Assembly (NCBI RefSeq): GCF_026130165.1
Contig: NZ_JAIHOM010000001.1
Location: 1 to 64,000, forward strand
Source: Spirulina subsalsa FACHB-351
GTDB lineage: Bacteria > Cyanobacteriota > Cyanobacteriia > Cyanobacteriales > Spirulinaceae
Length of the DNA stretch: 64,000 nucleotides
Direction: 5' to 3'
In this document: positions 26,019 through 34,935 of the stretch, piece after piece
Layout: every line of letters starts with the position of its first letter
How positions within the stretch are numbered: position 1 is the stretch's first letter
Notes under the pieces: model-generated
The model's database searches: none
The model's input: only the letters and a program-made list of their open reading frames with translations
What the model was told of the DNA's origin: nothing
Position numbers and translations under genes: made by a program

Positions 26019-28019
26019 CTAGATATGACCTAAGAGGCGATCGCGCAATTTTTGGATGCGATCTCGATACTTAGCCGCTTCCTCAAATTCCAGCTTTTGG
26101 GCGGCCTCTTTCATCTGCACTTCTAACTGTTCAATCAAGGTCGGAATCTGCTCTAACGGCAAGTCAGCCTGAACTTCATAGATTTGTTCTAATTCCTGAC
26201 GATTTAGACGACGGGAAATGTCCAAGAAAGCCAGAATCGCATTGGGCGATCGCTTTTGAATCGGTTGGGGTGTAATATTGTGCCGTTTATTGTAAGCCAG
26301 TTGAATCCCCCGACGGCGTTCCGTTTCGTCAATCGCCCGAATCATACTATTTGTCAGATTATCGGCATATAAAATCGCCTGACCTCGCACATGACGCGCT
26401 GCTCGACCAATGGTTTGAATCAAAGAGCGTTCAGCCCGCAAAAACCCTTCTTTATCCGCGTCCATAATCACCACTAAAGACACTTCCGGCAAATCTAAAC
26501 CTTCCCGCAACAAATTCACCCCAATTAACACATCAAACTCCCCTTCTCGTAACCCCTGTAAAATCTCAATCCGTTGGATGGATTGAATTTCAGAATGGAG
26601 ATAACGCACCCGAATATTATGTTCTTGGAAATATTCCGTTAAATCCTCCGCCATTCGTTTAGTTAGCGTTGTAATTAACACCCGCTCCTGTCGTTTCACC
26701 CGGTCTTGAATTTCCCCATATAAATCATCAACCTGTCCCTCTGTCGGTCGCACAAAAATTTCTGGATCAAGGACTCCTGTCGGTCGGATAATTTGTTCTA
26801 CAATCGCCTCCCCCGACTGTTCCATTTCCCAATCTCCCGGAGTGGCTGAAACAAAAATACATTGGTTCACTTTAGCCCAAAACTCCTCGGCTTTTAAAGG
26901 TCGATTATCCGCCGCACTGGGTAAACGAAACCCATGATCAACCAGTACCTTTTTCCGGGCTTGATCGCCATTGTACATCCCCCGAATTTGGGGAACTGTA
27001 ACATGAGATTCATCAATAACTAATAGCCAATCTTTCGGAAAATAATCCACTAAACATTCCGGCGGTTCTCCTGCTTTTCGTCCGGCTAAATGGCGAGAAT
27101 AATTTTCCACTCCGTTACAGTAGCCCACTTGTCGCAACATCTCTAAATCGTAACGGGTACGCTGTTCCAACCGTTGAGCTTCTAATAGTTTACCCGCCTT
27201 TTGTAGGGCTTCTAATTGTTCGTTAAGTTCTGTTTCAATGTCTTGACAAGCAGACTCTAACTTCTCATCAGGCGTGACAAAGTGGCGGGCGGGGTAAATA
27301 TTCACGGCCGAGAGACTTTGTAGAATTTCTCCCGTGAGGGGATCTAAATAACGAATGCCGTCTATTTCATCGCCAAAAAACTCAAGGCGAATCACCCGAT
27401 CCTCGTAGGCGGGGACAATTTCTAAAACATCTCCCTTCAGACGGAAATTGCTGCGCTTTAGTTCGGTATCATTGCGGCTATATTGCACCGAGACTAAATC
27501 CCGTAATAATTGCCGTTGATCACATTCTGCTCCGACTCGTAGAGGAATGGCCGCTTTGAGGTATTCCGCAGGTATCCCTAAGCCATAAATACAACTAATT
27601 GAAGCCACTACAATTACATCATCCCGTTCAAAGAGGGAGCGAGTCGCAGAGTGGCGCAACATATCGATTTCATCGTTAATAGAGGCGGTTTTTTCAATAT
27701 AGGTATCACTCACCGGAAGATAGGCCTCGGGTTGATAATAGTCGTAATAACTAATAAAGTATTCAACCGCATTTTCGGGGAAAAATTGCCGCAATTCGTT
27801 GCACAATTGAGCCGCTAGGGTTTTATTATGGGCAAGGACGAGGGTCGGTTTACCGATATTGGCGATGACACTGGCAATGGTAAAGGTTTTTCCGGTGCCG
27901 GTTGCCCCGAGGAGGGTTTGTAAACGGTTGCCTTGTTGGACTAAATCCGTCAGTTGTGCGATCGCCGCAGGTTGATCTCCCGTCGGTGTAAAGGGTGCTT
28001 GGAGGTGGAATTGCGCCAT
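26019..28019 (-). CDS. uvrB: Excinuclease ABC subunit B
   Basis: DNA-damage recognition helicase of nucleotide excision repair, working with UvrA and UvrC. Motifs seen: Walker [11 protein letters not shown] (about 38-47), the damage-probing beta-hairpin [16 protein letters not shown] (motif II), [19 protein letters not shown] and QTIGRAARH (motif VI). The C-terminal UVR motif that contacts UvrC is present ([18 protein letters not shown]). Length 666 is typical. uvrA and uvrC are not in the window. Confidence 0.97.
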   Translation of the reverse strand: MAQFHLQAPFTPTGDQPAAIAQLTDLVQQGNRLQTLLGATGTGKTFTIASVIANIGKPTLVLAHNKTLAAQLCNELRQFFPENAVEYFISYYDYYQPEAYLPVSDTYIEKTASINDEIDMLRHSATRSLFERDDVIVVASISCIYGLGIPAEYLKAAIPLRVGAECDQRQLLRDLVSVQYSRNDTELKRSNFRLKGDVLEIVPAYEDRVIRLEFFGDEIDGIRYLDPLTGEILQSLSAVNIYPARHFVTPDEKLESACQDIETELNEQLEALQKAGKLLEAQRLEQRTRYDLEMLRQVGYCNGVENYSRHLAGRKAGEPPECLVDYFPKDWLLVIDESHVTVPQIRGMYNGDQARKKVLVDHGFRLPSAADNRPLKAEEFWAKVNQCIFVSATPGDWEMEQSGEAIVEQIIRPTGVLDPEIFVRPTEGQVDDLYGEIQDRVKRQERVLITTLTKRMAEDLTEYFQEHNIRVRYLHSEIQSIQRIEILQGLREGEFDVLIGVNLLREGLDLPEVSLVVIMDADKEGFLRAERSLIQTIGRAARHVRGQAILYADNLTNSMIRAIDETERRRGIQLAYNKRHNITPQPIQKRSPNAILAFLDISRRLNRQELEQIYEVQADLPLEQIPTLIEQLEVQMKEAAQKLEFEEAAKYRDRIQKLRDRLLGHI

Positions 28020-28195
28020 AAAGTAAAACTTTTCGCCCCAATCATGAATTTTTATAGATTATTGTTACAGATCCCTGTATTTTTAGAGTGGGGAGCTTCG
28101 ACCGACGTTAAATTAAGTTTAAAATTTAGCCACTTATTCTTAAAATTGTAGTAGAGCAGTCCACCTAGTACAAGCCCAAGGGTTAACCAACTAAG

Positions 28196-28798
28196 ATGAG
28201 CAATGCCGCCAAAGCACCCAAACCTGTGAAAAACAGTGTTACAACTCAAAGTTCGAGCAACAAGACACCGGATCTAAAAACTTCTGATGCAAAAACTTCT
28301 GATGCAAAAACTTCTGATGCAAAAACTTCTGAAGACAAGGGAGAAAAAACTGTGAGTGGTGATAATGCAACGGCTGTTAATGGCAGAGATAACACCAGTA
28401 AAGATACCATAAACAAAGATAACACCAGTAAAGACAATAAAGGAAAAGAGGAAATGGGTAAACCAGAAACAGGAATTGTGGCAGCTACTTCTCAAGGGGG
28501 TTTGGCTCCCGCTAGTCAGAAATCTGCGGGTTTAGTCTACCAATCTTCCACCAGATTACCCCAAAACCGCCCGATTGAACCCAGTCATCTAAAAGTGGTG
28601 GGAACTTACGATACGATGGGCTTACGTCCGGTGACTTCCAGTGGCTTAGATATCAGTAGCAGTATGGTGGTGTCGGGCAATCGTCCCATCATGAAAAGTA
28701 CGTTAGCTATTAGCCAGAGTTACAGTATTATGGGCAATCGTCCAGTGGCTTCTAATGAAATTGAAGACATGAGTACTTTAATTGGTTATCTCGATTAG
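28196..28798 (+). CDS. Low-complexity protein with four 19-residue NRP(I/V) repeats
   Basis: The N-terminal half is disordered, rich in Lys, Thr, Ser, Asp and Asn, with KTSDA tandem repeats (residues about 28-46). The C-terminal half is ordered differently: four consecutive 19-residue units begin at QNRPI, GLRPV, GNRPI and GNRPV (from about residue 122) and share the pattern xRP(I/V)xxSxL. No signal peptide or membrane segment is present. I do not know the function; the repeats may form a small binding surface. Transcription ends at the hairpin 28864-28890. Confidence 0.75.
   Translation: MSNAAKAPKPVKNSVTTQSSSNKTPDLKTSDAKTSDAKTSDAKTSEDKGEKTVSGDNATAVNGRDNTSKDTINKDNTSKDNKGKEEMGKPETGIVAATSQGGLAPASQKSAGLVYQSSTRLPQNRPIEPSHLKVVGTYDTMGLRPVTSSGLDISSSMVVSGNRPIMKSTLAISQSYSIMGNRPVASNEIEDMSTLIGYLD
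28278..28337 (+). repeat. 15-bp in-frame tandem repeat, four copies
   Basis: The unit AAAACTTCTGATGCA recurs four times (the last copy diverges to GAAGAC) and encodes KTSDA. Nearly identical copies point to recent slippage, so copy number may vary between strains. Confidence 0.85.
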
Positions 28799-28863
28799 GG
28801 ACAACTTTTGAATCTTGATTTTAAAGATCAATTTTTTGGGTAATTCATTTTTTTTAGCCCCTT

Positions 28864-28890
28864 AGGGTACGCGCAAACGTACCCTCTTTT
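28864..28890 (+). terminator. Rho-independent terminator
   Basis: AGGGTACG (28864-28871), loop CGCAAA, CGTACCCT (28878-28885), then CTTTTTG. The stem has eight perfect pairs. It ends the transcript of the NRP-repeat gene. Confidence 0.85.
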
Positions 28891-28942
28891 TGTCCGAGTT
28901 TAGCTTTAAGTATTAACCTGAATCTTAGTCCGCACCAAACTT

Positions 28943-30199
28943 ATGAAATCTTGGTTTCCCCAACTCCCTATTCCGGTTTGGATTTTAGCGTTTGGTCGTT
29001 TATTGTCTCAAGTGGGGACAGGATTCACACTTTTTTATGCCCCCATTTTCTTTGTCAATCAAGTGGGACTCTCGACGACTCAGGTGGGACTAGCATTAGG
29101 GAGTCAGGCTGTTTCTGGTATCGTGGGGCGCTTTGTGGGGGGCAGTTTATCGGATTCTCCTGAGTGGGGGAGACGCAAAACGTTGTTACTGTCGGCGGCC
29201 ATTTCGGCTTTGGCCGATGGGGTGTTTTTCCTGACCCACAATTTCCCTCTGTTGGTGTTGGGTTGTTTGTGTATGGGGTTGGGTATTGGTTTGTACTGGC
29301 CGGCAACGGAGGCGGTGGTAGCCGATTCTACGGGGGTCGAGAAGCGCGATGAAGCGTTTGCGGTGACTCGTTTGGCGGATATGATTGGATTGGGGGTGGG
29401 GGTAATTTTAGGGGGCTTCATGGCGACCCTAGGCCTCTATCGTTGGTTGTTTGTGGTGGATGGGATCTCGTTTGTTTTGTTTTTCGGCTTGATCTATGGG
29501 GCGATCGCAGAAACTCGTCAAGGTAATCCTTCGAGTGAGTCACTTTCCCAGCGTTGGGTGTTGGCACTGGGCGATCGCCTTTTCCTGATCTATCTTGTCG
29601 TTAACGTCCTCTTCACCACCTACATTTCCCAAATTCAAAGTAGTCTCCCCCTCTACTTCTCCAACTTTGTCCCCGGCAGTGCTAACGACACCGGATTCCC
29701 CCCCCAAACCATTAGCCTGTTATTCAGTTTTCATATTGTCTTAGCCGCCCTCTTACAATTGCCTATGGTGCGGATTCTCAGTCATTTTAGCCGTCCCCAT
29801 GCCCTGATGTTTTCTCTCTGTGGCTGGGGGGCGGGATTTGCCTGTGTTTGGCTAACGGGACAGGTGTCTGATTATGCCATTATCCCGGCTGTCCTCAGCT
29901 TGGGCATTTTAGCCGCTTCCACGGTGAGTTATGTCCCCTTTGCCTCCAGTTTTGTGGTTGATCTGGCCCCTCAATCCCTACGGGGAATTTACCTCTCCCT
30001 GAATTCCCAATGTTGGGCGATTGGCTACCTCATTGGCCCTCCTTTAGGGGGCTGGGCGCTGGACCAAAAACCCGCCATTGTTCATGGTTTTTGGGTGTTG
30101 GCGACCTTGAGTACGGGGGGGGGATTGTTGATTTTAGGGTATCTACAAAAACTTTGGGGCGATCGCATTCAATCCGGTGATCAAGGGAATAGGGACTAG
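28943..30199 (+). CDS. MFS transporter
   Basis: A 418-residue protein with about 12 hydrophobic helices. The loop between helices 2 and 3 carries the MFS signature as GRFVGGSLSDSPEWGRRK. The N- and C-terminal six-helix halves are separated by a charged loop (ETRQGNPSSESLSQRW). Such proteins export drugs or metabolites by proton antiport; the substrate cannot be inferred. It is preceded by a terminator and stands alone. Confidence 0.88.
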   Translation: MKSWFPQLPIPVWILAFGRLLSQVGTGFTLFYAPIFFVNQVGLSTTQVGLALGSQAVSGIVGRFVGGSLSDSPEWGRRKTLLLSAAISALADGVFFLTHNFPLLVLGCLCMGLGIGLYWPATEAVVADSTGVEKRDEAFAVTRLADMIGLGVGVILGGFMATLGLYRWLFVVDGISFVLFFGLIYGAIAETRQGNPSSESLSQRWVLALGDRLFLIYLVVNVLFTTYISQIQSSLPLYFSNFVPGSANDTGFPPQTISLLFSFHIVLAALLQLPMVRILSHFSRPHALMFSLCGWGAGFACVWLTGQVSDYAIIPAVLSLGILAASTVSYVPFASSFVVDLAPQSLRGIYLSLNSQCWAIGYLIGPPLGGWALDQKPAIVHGFWVLATLSTGGGLLILGYLQKLWGDRIQSGDQGNRD

Positions 30200-30230
30200 G
30201 GGGAATTCATGAATTCTCCCTAGGATGGGG

Positions 30231-30671
30231 TCAAAAGATCAAATCGTCAAGAGAATAAGGGGATTGCTCCGGTAAATTGACGTCATATTCAGCTTCAACA
30301 ATTTCAACGGCATCCTGATAAATCTCGGTGAACTGGTTTTCAAGTTTAGGCTTCATACTGGGGGCGTATTTACCTTTTAAATTTTTCTGAAAAGCAATGA
30401 CTTCCGCCTTCCATTTCCTATGACATTCTTCTAAAGGAACGTAGTCAACTTTTAAACGATGTTCAATTTGTCTTCTTAATAAACTAACGACCGCATTATA
30501 TTCACTCCGTCCCAAACTTTCAATTTCCTCAATAATATTGTCCCAGTCTAAGTCTTGTAACTCCTGCCAGTTGTGATAAGTATTAACCAAATTTCGCAAG
30601 GCCTGAGCTTGTTCTATTGTCCATTGATGATAGTCTCTCTCGTAACTATTCGTTTTCCTGTTTTGAGTCAT
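30231..30671 (-). CDS. DUF29 domain protein
   Basis: The helical 146-residue protein has the DUF29 hallmarks YERDYHQWTIEQAQALRN, WDNIIEEIESLGRSEYNAV and LLRRQIEHRLKVDY. DUF29 proteins are abundant in filamentous cyanobacteria, often in many copies per genome and near mobile elements. The function is unknown. Confidence 0.88.
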   Translation of the reverse strand: MTQNRKTNSYERDYHQWTIEQAQALRNLVNTYHNWQELQDLDWDNIIEEIESLGRSEYNAVVSLLRRQIEHRLKVDYVPLEECHRKWKAEVIAFQKNLKGKYAPSMKPKLENQFTEIYQDAVEIVEAEYDVNLPEQSPYSLDDLIF

Positions 30672-30675
30672 TTCA

Positions 30676-30760
30676 CCTATTCCCTATTCCCGACTCCCCG
30701 AGTTATTCAGCAAGTCCTAATTATCAAGTATTAATTATTAATTCCCTGAGACAAAAGGAC
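30676..30760. repeat. Composite intergenic repeat
   Basis: TATTCCCTATTCCCGACTCC is followed by CCGAGTTATTCAGCAAGTCC and then by an AT-rich TAATTATTAATT tail. The central unit also occurs at 48276-48296 and 51116-51136. It lies between the start of the DUF29 gene and the 3' end of the TPR gene. Confidence 0.7.
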
Positions 30761-30793
30761 ATTCAGGCTGAACTTGTCAGCCTTGCCGATTGC

Positions 30794-31846
30794 CTATTCA
30801 TCACTACTCAAAGCTTGTTCAATAATCTGCAAATTTTCCCGCGCTGTAGTGTAGTTTCGATCTAAACGTAAAGCCCGTTCAAACTGCTGTTTAGCTCCTG
30901 CGAGATCCCCACTTTGGGCAAGGGCAGACCCGAGGTTATTATGGCGGATAGCACTAGGTTGGAGTTGCACAGCGCGACGGTGGGCGGCAATGGCTTCCTC
31001 TAGTTGTCCCATTTCGCTTAAAACGTTGCCGAGGTTACTGTAGGCGATCGCATTATTCCCATCCAAAGCAATCGCCCGTTGATAAGCCTCAAGTGCTGCC
31101 TCTAGTTGCTCATTGGCTTTGTAGGCAATTCCCAGATTGATATAGGCTTCAAGATGATTCTCCTCCAATTCAAGGGCTTTTAGATAAGCGTCAATGGCTT
31201 GGGGATAATTGCCCTGCGCCATCAGGGTAATGCCTAAATTATAGTAGCGGGTGGCCGTGGGTTCAATTTGAATAGCCCGGGCATAGGCTTGAATGGCTTG
31301 TTCTAAGTTGCCTTGGGCGCTAAGAAGGTTGCCGAGATTATTATGAGCTTGGGCATAATTGGGGTCAAGGGCGATCGCACGACGGTACGCATTCAGGGCA
31401 TCTCTCGTCCGGCCTTGGGCCCGTAATACGACCCCCAAATTACTGTAGGCAATGGCAAAATTCGGGTCAAGATCAATAGCCTGTTGATAGGCAGAACGCG
31501 CCACCGAGAGGTTATTCTGGGCTTTAAAAGCATTGCCCAAATTGTTGTAGGCGATCGCATTATTCGGGTCTAGTTCAATCGCCTTTTGATAGGCCGCCAC
31601 CGCCTCATCCACGGCCCCCTGTTCCATCAACGCCAGACCCAAATTAATATAAGCCGAAGGATTATCCGGAGCCATCTCCAGCACCTGTTGCCAAATCCCT
31701 ACAGCCCCCTCATAATTCCCCTCCTGATAAGCCCTATTCCCCGCTTGAAACAGTTGTTCAATGCGTGAACTTTGTCCATAGGCCGGAGACAGAGAAACCG
31801 TTAAAAACAAACTCAAAAACAGTGCCAAGCCAAAGCGAGTTTTCAT
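30794..31846 (-). CDS. Exported TPR-repeat protein
   Basis: A signal peptide (MKTRFGLALFLSLFLTVSLS, cleavage near AYG-Q) precedes about nine TPR units of 34 residues covering the rest of the 350 residues. The repeats have the usual W/L-G-Y-A-F-A-P positions, e.g. AIAYNNLGNAFKAQNNLSVA. TPR proteins of this kind scaffold protein complexes in periplasm or lumen. No partner gene is evident. Confidence 0.88.
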   Translation of the reverse strand: MKTRFGLALFLSLFLTVSLSPAYGQSSRIEQLFQAGNRAYQEGNYEGAVGIWQQVLEMAPDNPSAYINLGLALMEQGAVDEAVAAYQKAIELDPNNAIAYNNLGNAFKAQNNLSVARSAYQQAIDLDPNFAIAYSNLGVVLRAQGRTRDALNAYRRAIALDPNYAQAHNNLGNLLSAQGNLEQAIQAYARAIQIEPTATRYYNLGITLMAQGNYPQAIDAYLKALELEENHLEAYINLGIAYKANEQLEAALEAYQRAIALDGNNAIAYSNLGNVLSEMGQLEEAIAAHRRAVQLQPSAIRHNNLGSALAQSGDLAGAKQQFERALRLDRNYTTARENLQIIEQALSSDE

Positions 31847-32033
31847 AATCTACTATTAAGCCTTGAGATTTTGCTAGTTCAAATATACTATCAAAATATA
31901 CTGCAAACCATCTAGTCCACAGGCTAACACGCAGGCAATTGTTCCGGTTGAGGAAATTTGCCCTCGGAACAATTAAACAGAAGCGAAACGAAACTGCTAA
32001 CGTGAGAAGAAGGATTAAAGCAAAGGGTTAGGC

Positions 32034-32357
32034 ATGACAGTGAACAAGAAAACCGAAACCAACCATCCCCCAGAAGCCATTCCCCCCCAGCGGCCGATTC
32101 CCCCCGTGAGTCGTCCCACCCAAACCCTCAAAAAACCCCAACAATCCACCAAAGTGGAAAAACCTAAACGTCGCGAAAAAAAAGAAATTGTCCGTTTGTC
32201 GGAATATGAAGGGTTAAAAGCAGGGGATCAAGTGGTTTTACCCTATACCCGTCAAAAGGTAGAGTTACAGTATTTTACTCTGAGTCCCAGTGGGGTTCCT
32301 TTTGCCGCCTTTGAAGGGGGGGCTGTCGCTGTCCCTTGGCTGCTATCGTTAGAGTAA
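32034..32357 (+). CDS. Hypothetical protein with proline/lysine-rich N-terminus
   Basis: The first half is disordered and rich in Pro, Lys and Gln. The second half (IVRLSEYEGLKAGDQVVL to AVAVPWLLSLE) looks like a small beta-rich domain. No membrane segment is present. The gene is short but has good codon use and precedes trpS by 178 bp, which hold an IS605-type right end. The function is unknown. Confidence 0.65.
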   Translation: MTVNKKTETNHPPEAIPPQRPIPPVSRPTQTLKKPQQSTKVEKPKRREKKEIVRLSEYEGLKAGDQVVLPYTRQKVELQYFTLSPSGVPFAAFEGGAVAVPWLLSLE

Positions 32358-32367
32358 ACAGTTAGCC

Positions 32368-32402
32368 TTGACATCCGCCCCGCCGTAAACGGACGGGAAT
32401 TC
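32368..32402 (-). mobile_element. Solo IS200/IS605-type right end, minus orientation
   Basis: Read on the minus strand, GAATT is followed by CCCG, an unpaired T, CCGT, loop TT, ACGG, CGGG and then GCGGATGTCAA. Layout, bulge position and the GTCAA end match the right ends at 94-127 and 58086-58120. No tnpB coding sequence flanks it on the expected side (above 32402). It is therefore a solo end, a MITE or an old remnant in the trpS upstream region. Confidence 0.55.
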
Positions 32403-32535
32403 TATCTATTTCAACAGGTCAAAAATTGACAATTGTTGAAATGCTGGATGGGATAAACCGGGGACATCTTTAGGCATAATTGAGGAAGGAAAACCATTAC
32501 GTGAAGCGTAGACGACCTTCCACTTACTAAGACGC

Positions 32536-33546
32536 ATGAGTAAAAAGCGAGTTCTTTCAGGAGTTCAACCTACCGGGAATTTACATTTAGGCAACTATTT
32601 AGGGGCAATCCGCAACTGGGTAGAGTCTCAACAGGACTATGACAATTATTTCTGTGTGGTGGATTTACACGCCATTACAGTTCCCCACAATCCGGCCAGC
32701 TTGGCGGCTGATACTTATGCGATCGCCGCCCTTTATCTAGCTTGTGGTATTGACCTACAATATTCTACGATTTTTGTTCAGTCCCACATTTCAGCCCACA
32801 GTGAACTCGCTTGGTTATTGAACTGTGTCACCCCCATCAACTGGCTAGAACGGATGATTCAGTTTAAAGAAAAAGCGATTAAACAGGGGGAAAATGTCAG
32901 CGTAGGGTTATTAGATTATCCGGTACTGATGGCGGCGGATATTTTGCTCTATGATGCGGATTTAGTCCCAGTCGGGGAAGACCAAAAGCAGCATATTGAG
33001 TTAACGCGGGATATTGTGATTCGGATTAATGATCAATTCGGCACACCAGAGCAACCTGTGTTAAAACTGCCCGATCCCTTAATCCGTAAAGATGGGGCAA
33101 GGGTGATGAGCTTAACCGATGGTACAAAGAAAATGTCGAAGTCCGATCCCTCAGAGCAAAGTCGGATTAACTTGTTGGATAGTCCCGATGCGATCGCCAA
33201 AAAAATTAAACGCTGCAAAACCGATCCCATCAAAGGCCTAGAATTTGATAACCCCGAACGTCCCGAATGTAATAACCTGCTCACCCTCTATGCCCTACTC
33301 TCCGGGCAAACCAAAGAGGCCGTCGCTCAAGAATGTCAAGATATGGGCTGGGGGCAATTTAAACCCCTGTTAACAGAAACCACCATTGCCGCCCTGCAAC
33401 CCATCCAAACCAAATATCAGGACATTATGGCAGATCCCGGCTATTTAGAGGGCATTTTACGGCAAGGTCGCCAAAAAGCCGAACAGAGCGCCCAAGTGGT
33501 GTTAGAGCGAGTGAAAACCGCCCTAGGCTTCTCGCTGCCCTTTTGA
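32536..33546 (+). CDS. trpS: Tryptophanyl-tRNA synthetase
   Basis: Class I synthetase charging tRNA-Trp. The HIGH-type motif is PTGNLHLGNYLGAI (residues about 11-24), and KMSKS occurs as TKKMSKSDPS. The tryptophan pocket sequences YDADLVPVGEDQKQHIE and MAADILLY are present. Length 336 is typical of bacteria. Monocistronic by spacing. Confidence 0.97.
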   Translation: MSKKRVLSGVQPTGNLHLGNYLGAIRNWVESQQDYDNYFCVVDLHAITVPHNPASLAADTYAIAALYLACGIDLQYSTIFVQSHISAHSELAWLLNCVTPINWLERMIQFKEKAIKQGENVSVGLLDYPVLMAADILLYDADLVPVGEDQKQHIELTRDIVIRINDQFGTPEQPVLKLPDPLIRKDGARVMSLTDGTKKMSKSDPSEQSRINLLDSPDAIAKKIKRCKTDPIKGLEFDNPERPECNNLLTLYALLSGQTKEAVAQECQDMGWGQFKPLLTETTIAALQPIQTKYQDIMADPGYLEGILRQGRQKAEQSAQVVLERVKTALGFSLPF

Positions 33547-33563
33547 AGAGGAAAACAGCAAAA

Positions 33564-33585
33564 AGGGACACTCTCTCGTGTCCCT
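33564..33585 (-). terminator. Hairpin between trpS and the RGSGR gene
   Basis: AGGGACAC (33564-33571), loop TCTCTC, GTGTCCCT (33578-33585). On the minus strand it is followed by TTTTTG, so it terminates the gene ending at 33609; it may also slow read-through from trpS. Confidence 0.75.
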
Positions 33586-33608
33586 GATGATTGGGTTACA
33601 AATGGATT

Positions 33609-33878
33609 TTAAGCCATTTCTTTTGGGGTTTTTTCTTCCAGTCGTCCACTACCGCGCTCCTTCGTTGCATCTAACTCTTTATAGCCTTTATAACGGTTCA
33701 CTCGGCCACTACCGCGATCGCTAGAGCAGTAATCCGTACAAGTGTCAGACCCCGCGCTAGGCTGGGCTGAACTAATTTGCAGAGGCTCGGGCACCGTGCT
33801 GATTTCAGTTAATCCCGCCTTCACAGCCGGAACAATTGATAGTAAGCTCAGGAGAACTACTGTAATGTATGTGTGCAT
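33609..33878 (-). CDS. Small secreted protein with two RGSGR motifs (PatX/PatS-like)
   Basis: The 89-residue protein has an N-terminal signal peptide (YITVVLLSLLSIVPAVKA, cleavage near residue 21). It contains the pentapeptide RGSGR twice: residues 55-59 (within CSSDRGSGR) and 75-79 (as ERGSGR). RGSGR is the active peptide of PatS and HetN, which inhibit HetR in heterocyst patterning. PatX is a family of short secreted proteins with an RG(S/T)GR motif found with HetR in filamentous cyanobacteria. Size and layout fit PatX; two motifs and a further ten residues after the second are less usual. hetR is not in the window. It has its own terminator, and an inverted repeat lies just upstream. Confidence 0.75.
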   Translation of the reverse strand: MHTYITVVLLSLLSIVPAVKAGLTEISTVPEPLQISSAQPSAGSDTCTDYCSSDRGSGRVNRYKGYKELDATKERGSGRLEEKTPKEMA

Positions 33879-33890
33879 AGCAAATTTAAT

Positions 33891-33919
33891 CCGTGTCAGG
33901 TTTCTATTTCCTGATACGG
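33891..33919. promoter_or_regulatory. Inverted repeat upstream of the RGSGR gene
   Basis: CCGTGTCAGG (33891-33900) and CCTGATACGG (33910-33919) are inverted copies with one mismatch that can pair as G-U in RNA, separated by 9 bases. It ends 12 bases before the start codon at 33878. It could be an operator for a dimeric regulator or a 5' leader hairpin close to the ribosome-binding site. Confidence 0.5.
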
Positions 33920-33980
33920 AGTTTCTTGCTATTCATCAGGACAAATTTTTGCCCATCCCCTGAGCGGTTATGCTGAAAGA

Positions 33981-34829
33981 TTAAGCACCGCGCAGAGATT
34001 TTTCTAAAGTGGGGGGATCTATCCCCAATTCCGTCAGTAACACCAAGGCTGGACAAAATTGTTCAGGGTGGGGGAGTAACTTCTTCCAGAGACGAGTCAC
34101 CCCTAACAGTAAATGCTCACTGCCAATCAAAATATGACCCGATGCGATCGCCTCCTCCAGAGAAAACTGTAAAACCTGTTGAGCCATCGGGGAAAATGCC
34201 ATAATCCCCCCTTTTTGAGTCCCTAACCGACTCTTGACAAAAGACCGCGCTTGTGTTAGGTCTAAACCCACCATCTTCAAAGCCCGTGCCGCCCCCCCAC
34301 TGCCTTCCCCCAACAAGCCTAAAAGAATATGTTCCGCCTCTATTTTCTCCTGCCCTAAGCGCATCGCTTCCATCCGCGCCAACAGCAACACCTGCACCGC
34401 TTTTCCCCCCAAGCGCTCATAAATATGATGGGGAATAAAAGCCTCTAAATCCTCTTGTTGCGGATTTCTATGGAGAATTTGACCCAACAAAAACTCCTCA
34501 TTGTGTTGGGTAATTTTATGCCAATCCACAATATGCTGTTTTACACAACATTCTGTATAAAAAAAGGCAATTAAATCCTCTAAAACCTCCGTATTCAGGG
34601 AATAAAAAACATATTGTTTATCTTTTCTCACCCGAATAATACCCTGTTGTTTTAACCTATCCAAATGACGAGAAAGCCCAGAACTGGAAATCTTAATTCG
34701 TTCCAGTAATTCGGCTACTGTAATTTCGTGGGGGTACTTTTTCACCAGAAACCGGACAATAAATAAGCGGACTGGTGAGCCTAAAGCCCCCAACAAGCCA
34801 GCATAGCGTGTTGTACTTGATTTCATCAT
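33981..34829 (-). CDS. ArsR-type regulator fused to a Clp N-terminal repeat domain
   Basis: Residues about 8-85 form a winged helix of the ArsR class (GSPVRLFIVRFLV, SSSGLSRHLDRLKQQGIIRV, YVFYSLN). A vicinal CC pair (about 93-94, TECCVKQH) lies just behind it and could sense thiols or metal. Residues about 130-275 hold two Clp_N-type repeats (EKIEAEHILLGLLGEGSG and HILIGSEHLLLGV), the adaptor or substrate-binding module of ClpC/ClpB. There is no ATPase domain. The combination suggests a regulator whose stability or partner binding links to Clp proteases; this is inference. It lies upstream of, and in the same direction as, the RGSGR gene, 102 bp apart. Confidence 0.82.
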   Translation of the reverse strand: MMKSSTTRYAGLLGALGSPVRLFIVRFLVKKYPHEITVAELLERIKISSSGLSRHLDRLKQQGIIRVRKDKQYVFYSLNTEVLEDLIAFFYTECCVKQHIVDWHKITQHNEEFLLGQILHRNPQQEDLEAFIPHHIYERLGGKAVQVLLLARMEAMRLGQEKIEAEHILLGLLGEGSGGAARALKMVGLDLTQARSFVKSRLGTQKGGIMAFSPMAQQVLQFSLEEAIASGHILIGSEHLLLGVTRLWKKLLPHPEQFCPALVLLTELGIDPPTLEKSLRGA

Positions 34830-34935
34830 CGGGCTATCCTAAAATCAGTTGAGTGAATGGAAATAGGGAATTGGGGGCAAGAATTTAGGCTGTTTTGTTT
34901 AAAATTTCATTGAAAAACGATGGAGAAAGAGAGAC

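Noticed and set aside
28278-28337. CRISPR-like direct repeats
   Set aside because: The 15-bp units are contiguous, without spacers, and in frame within a coding sequence.
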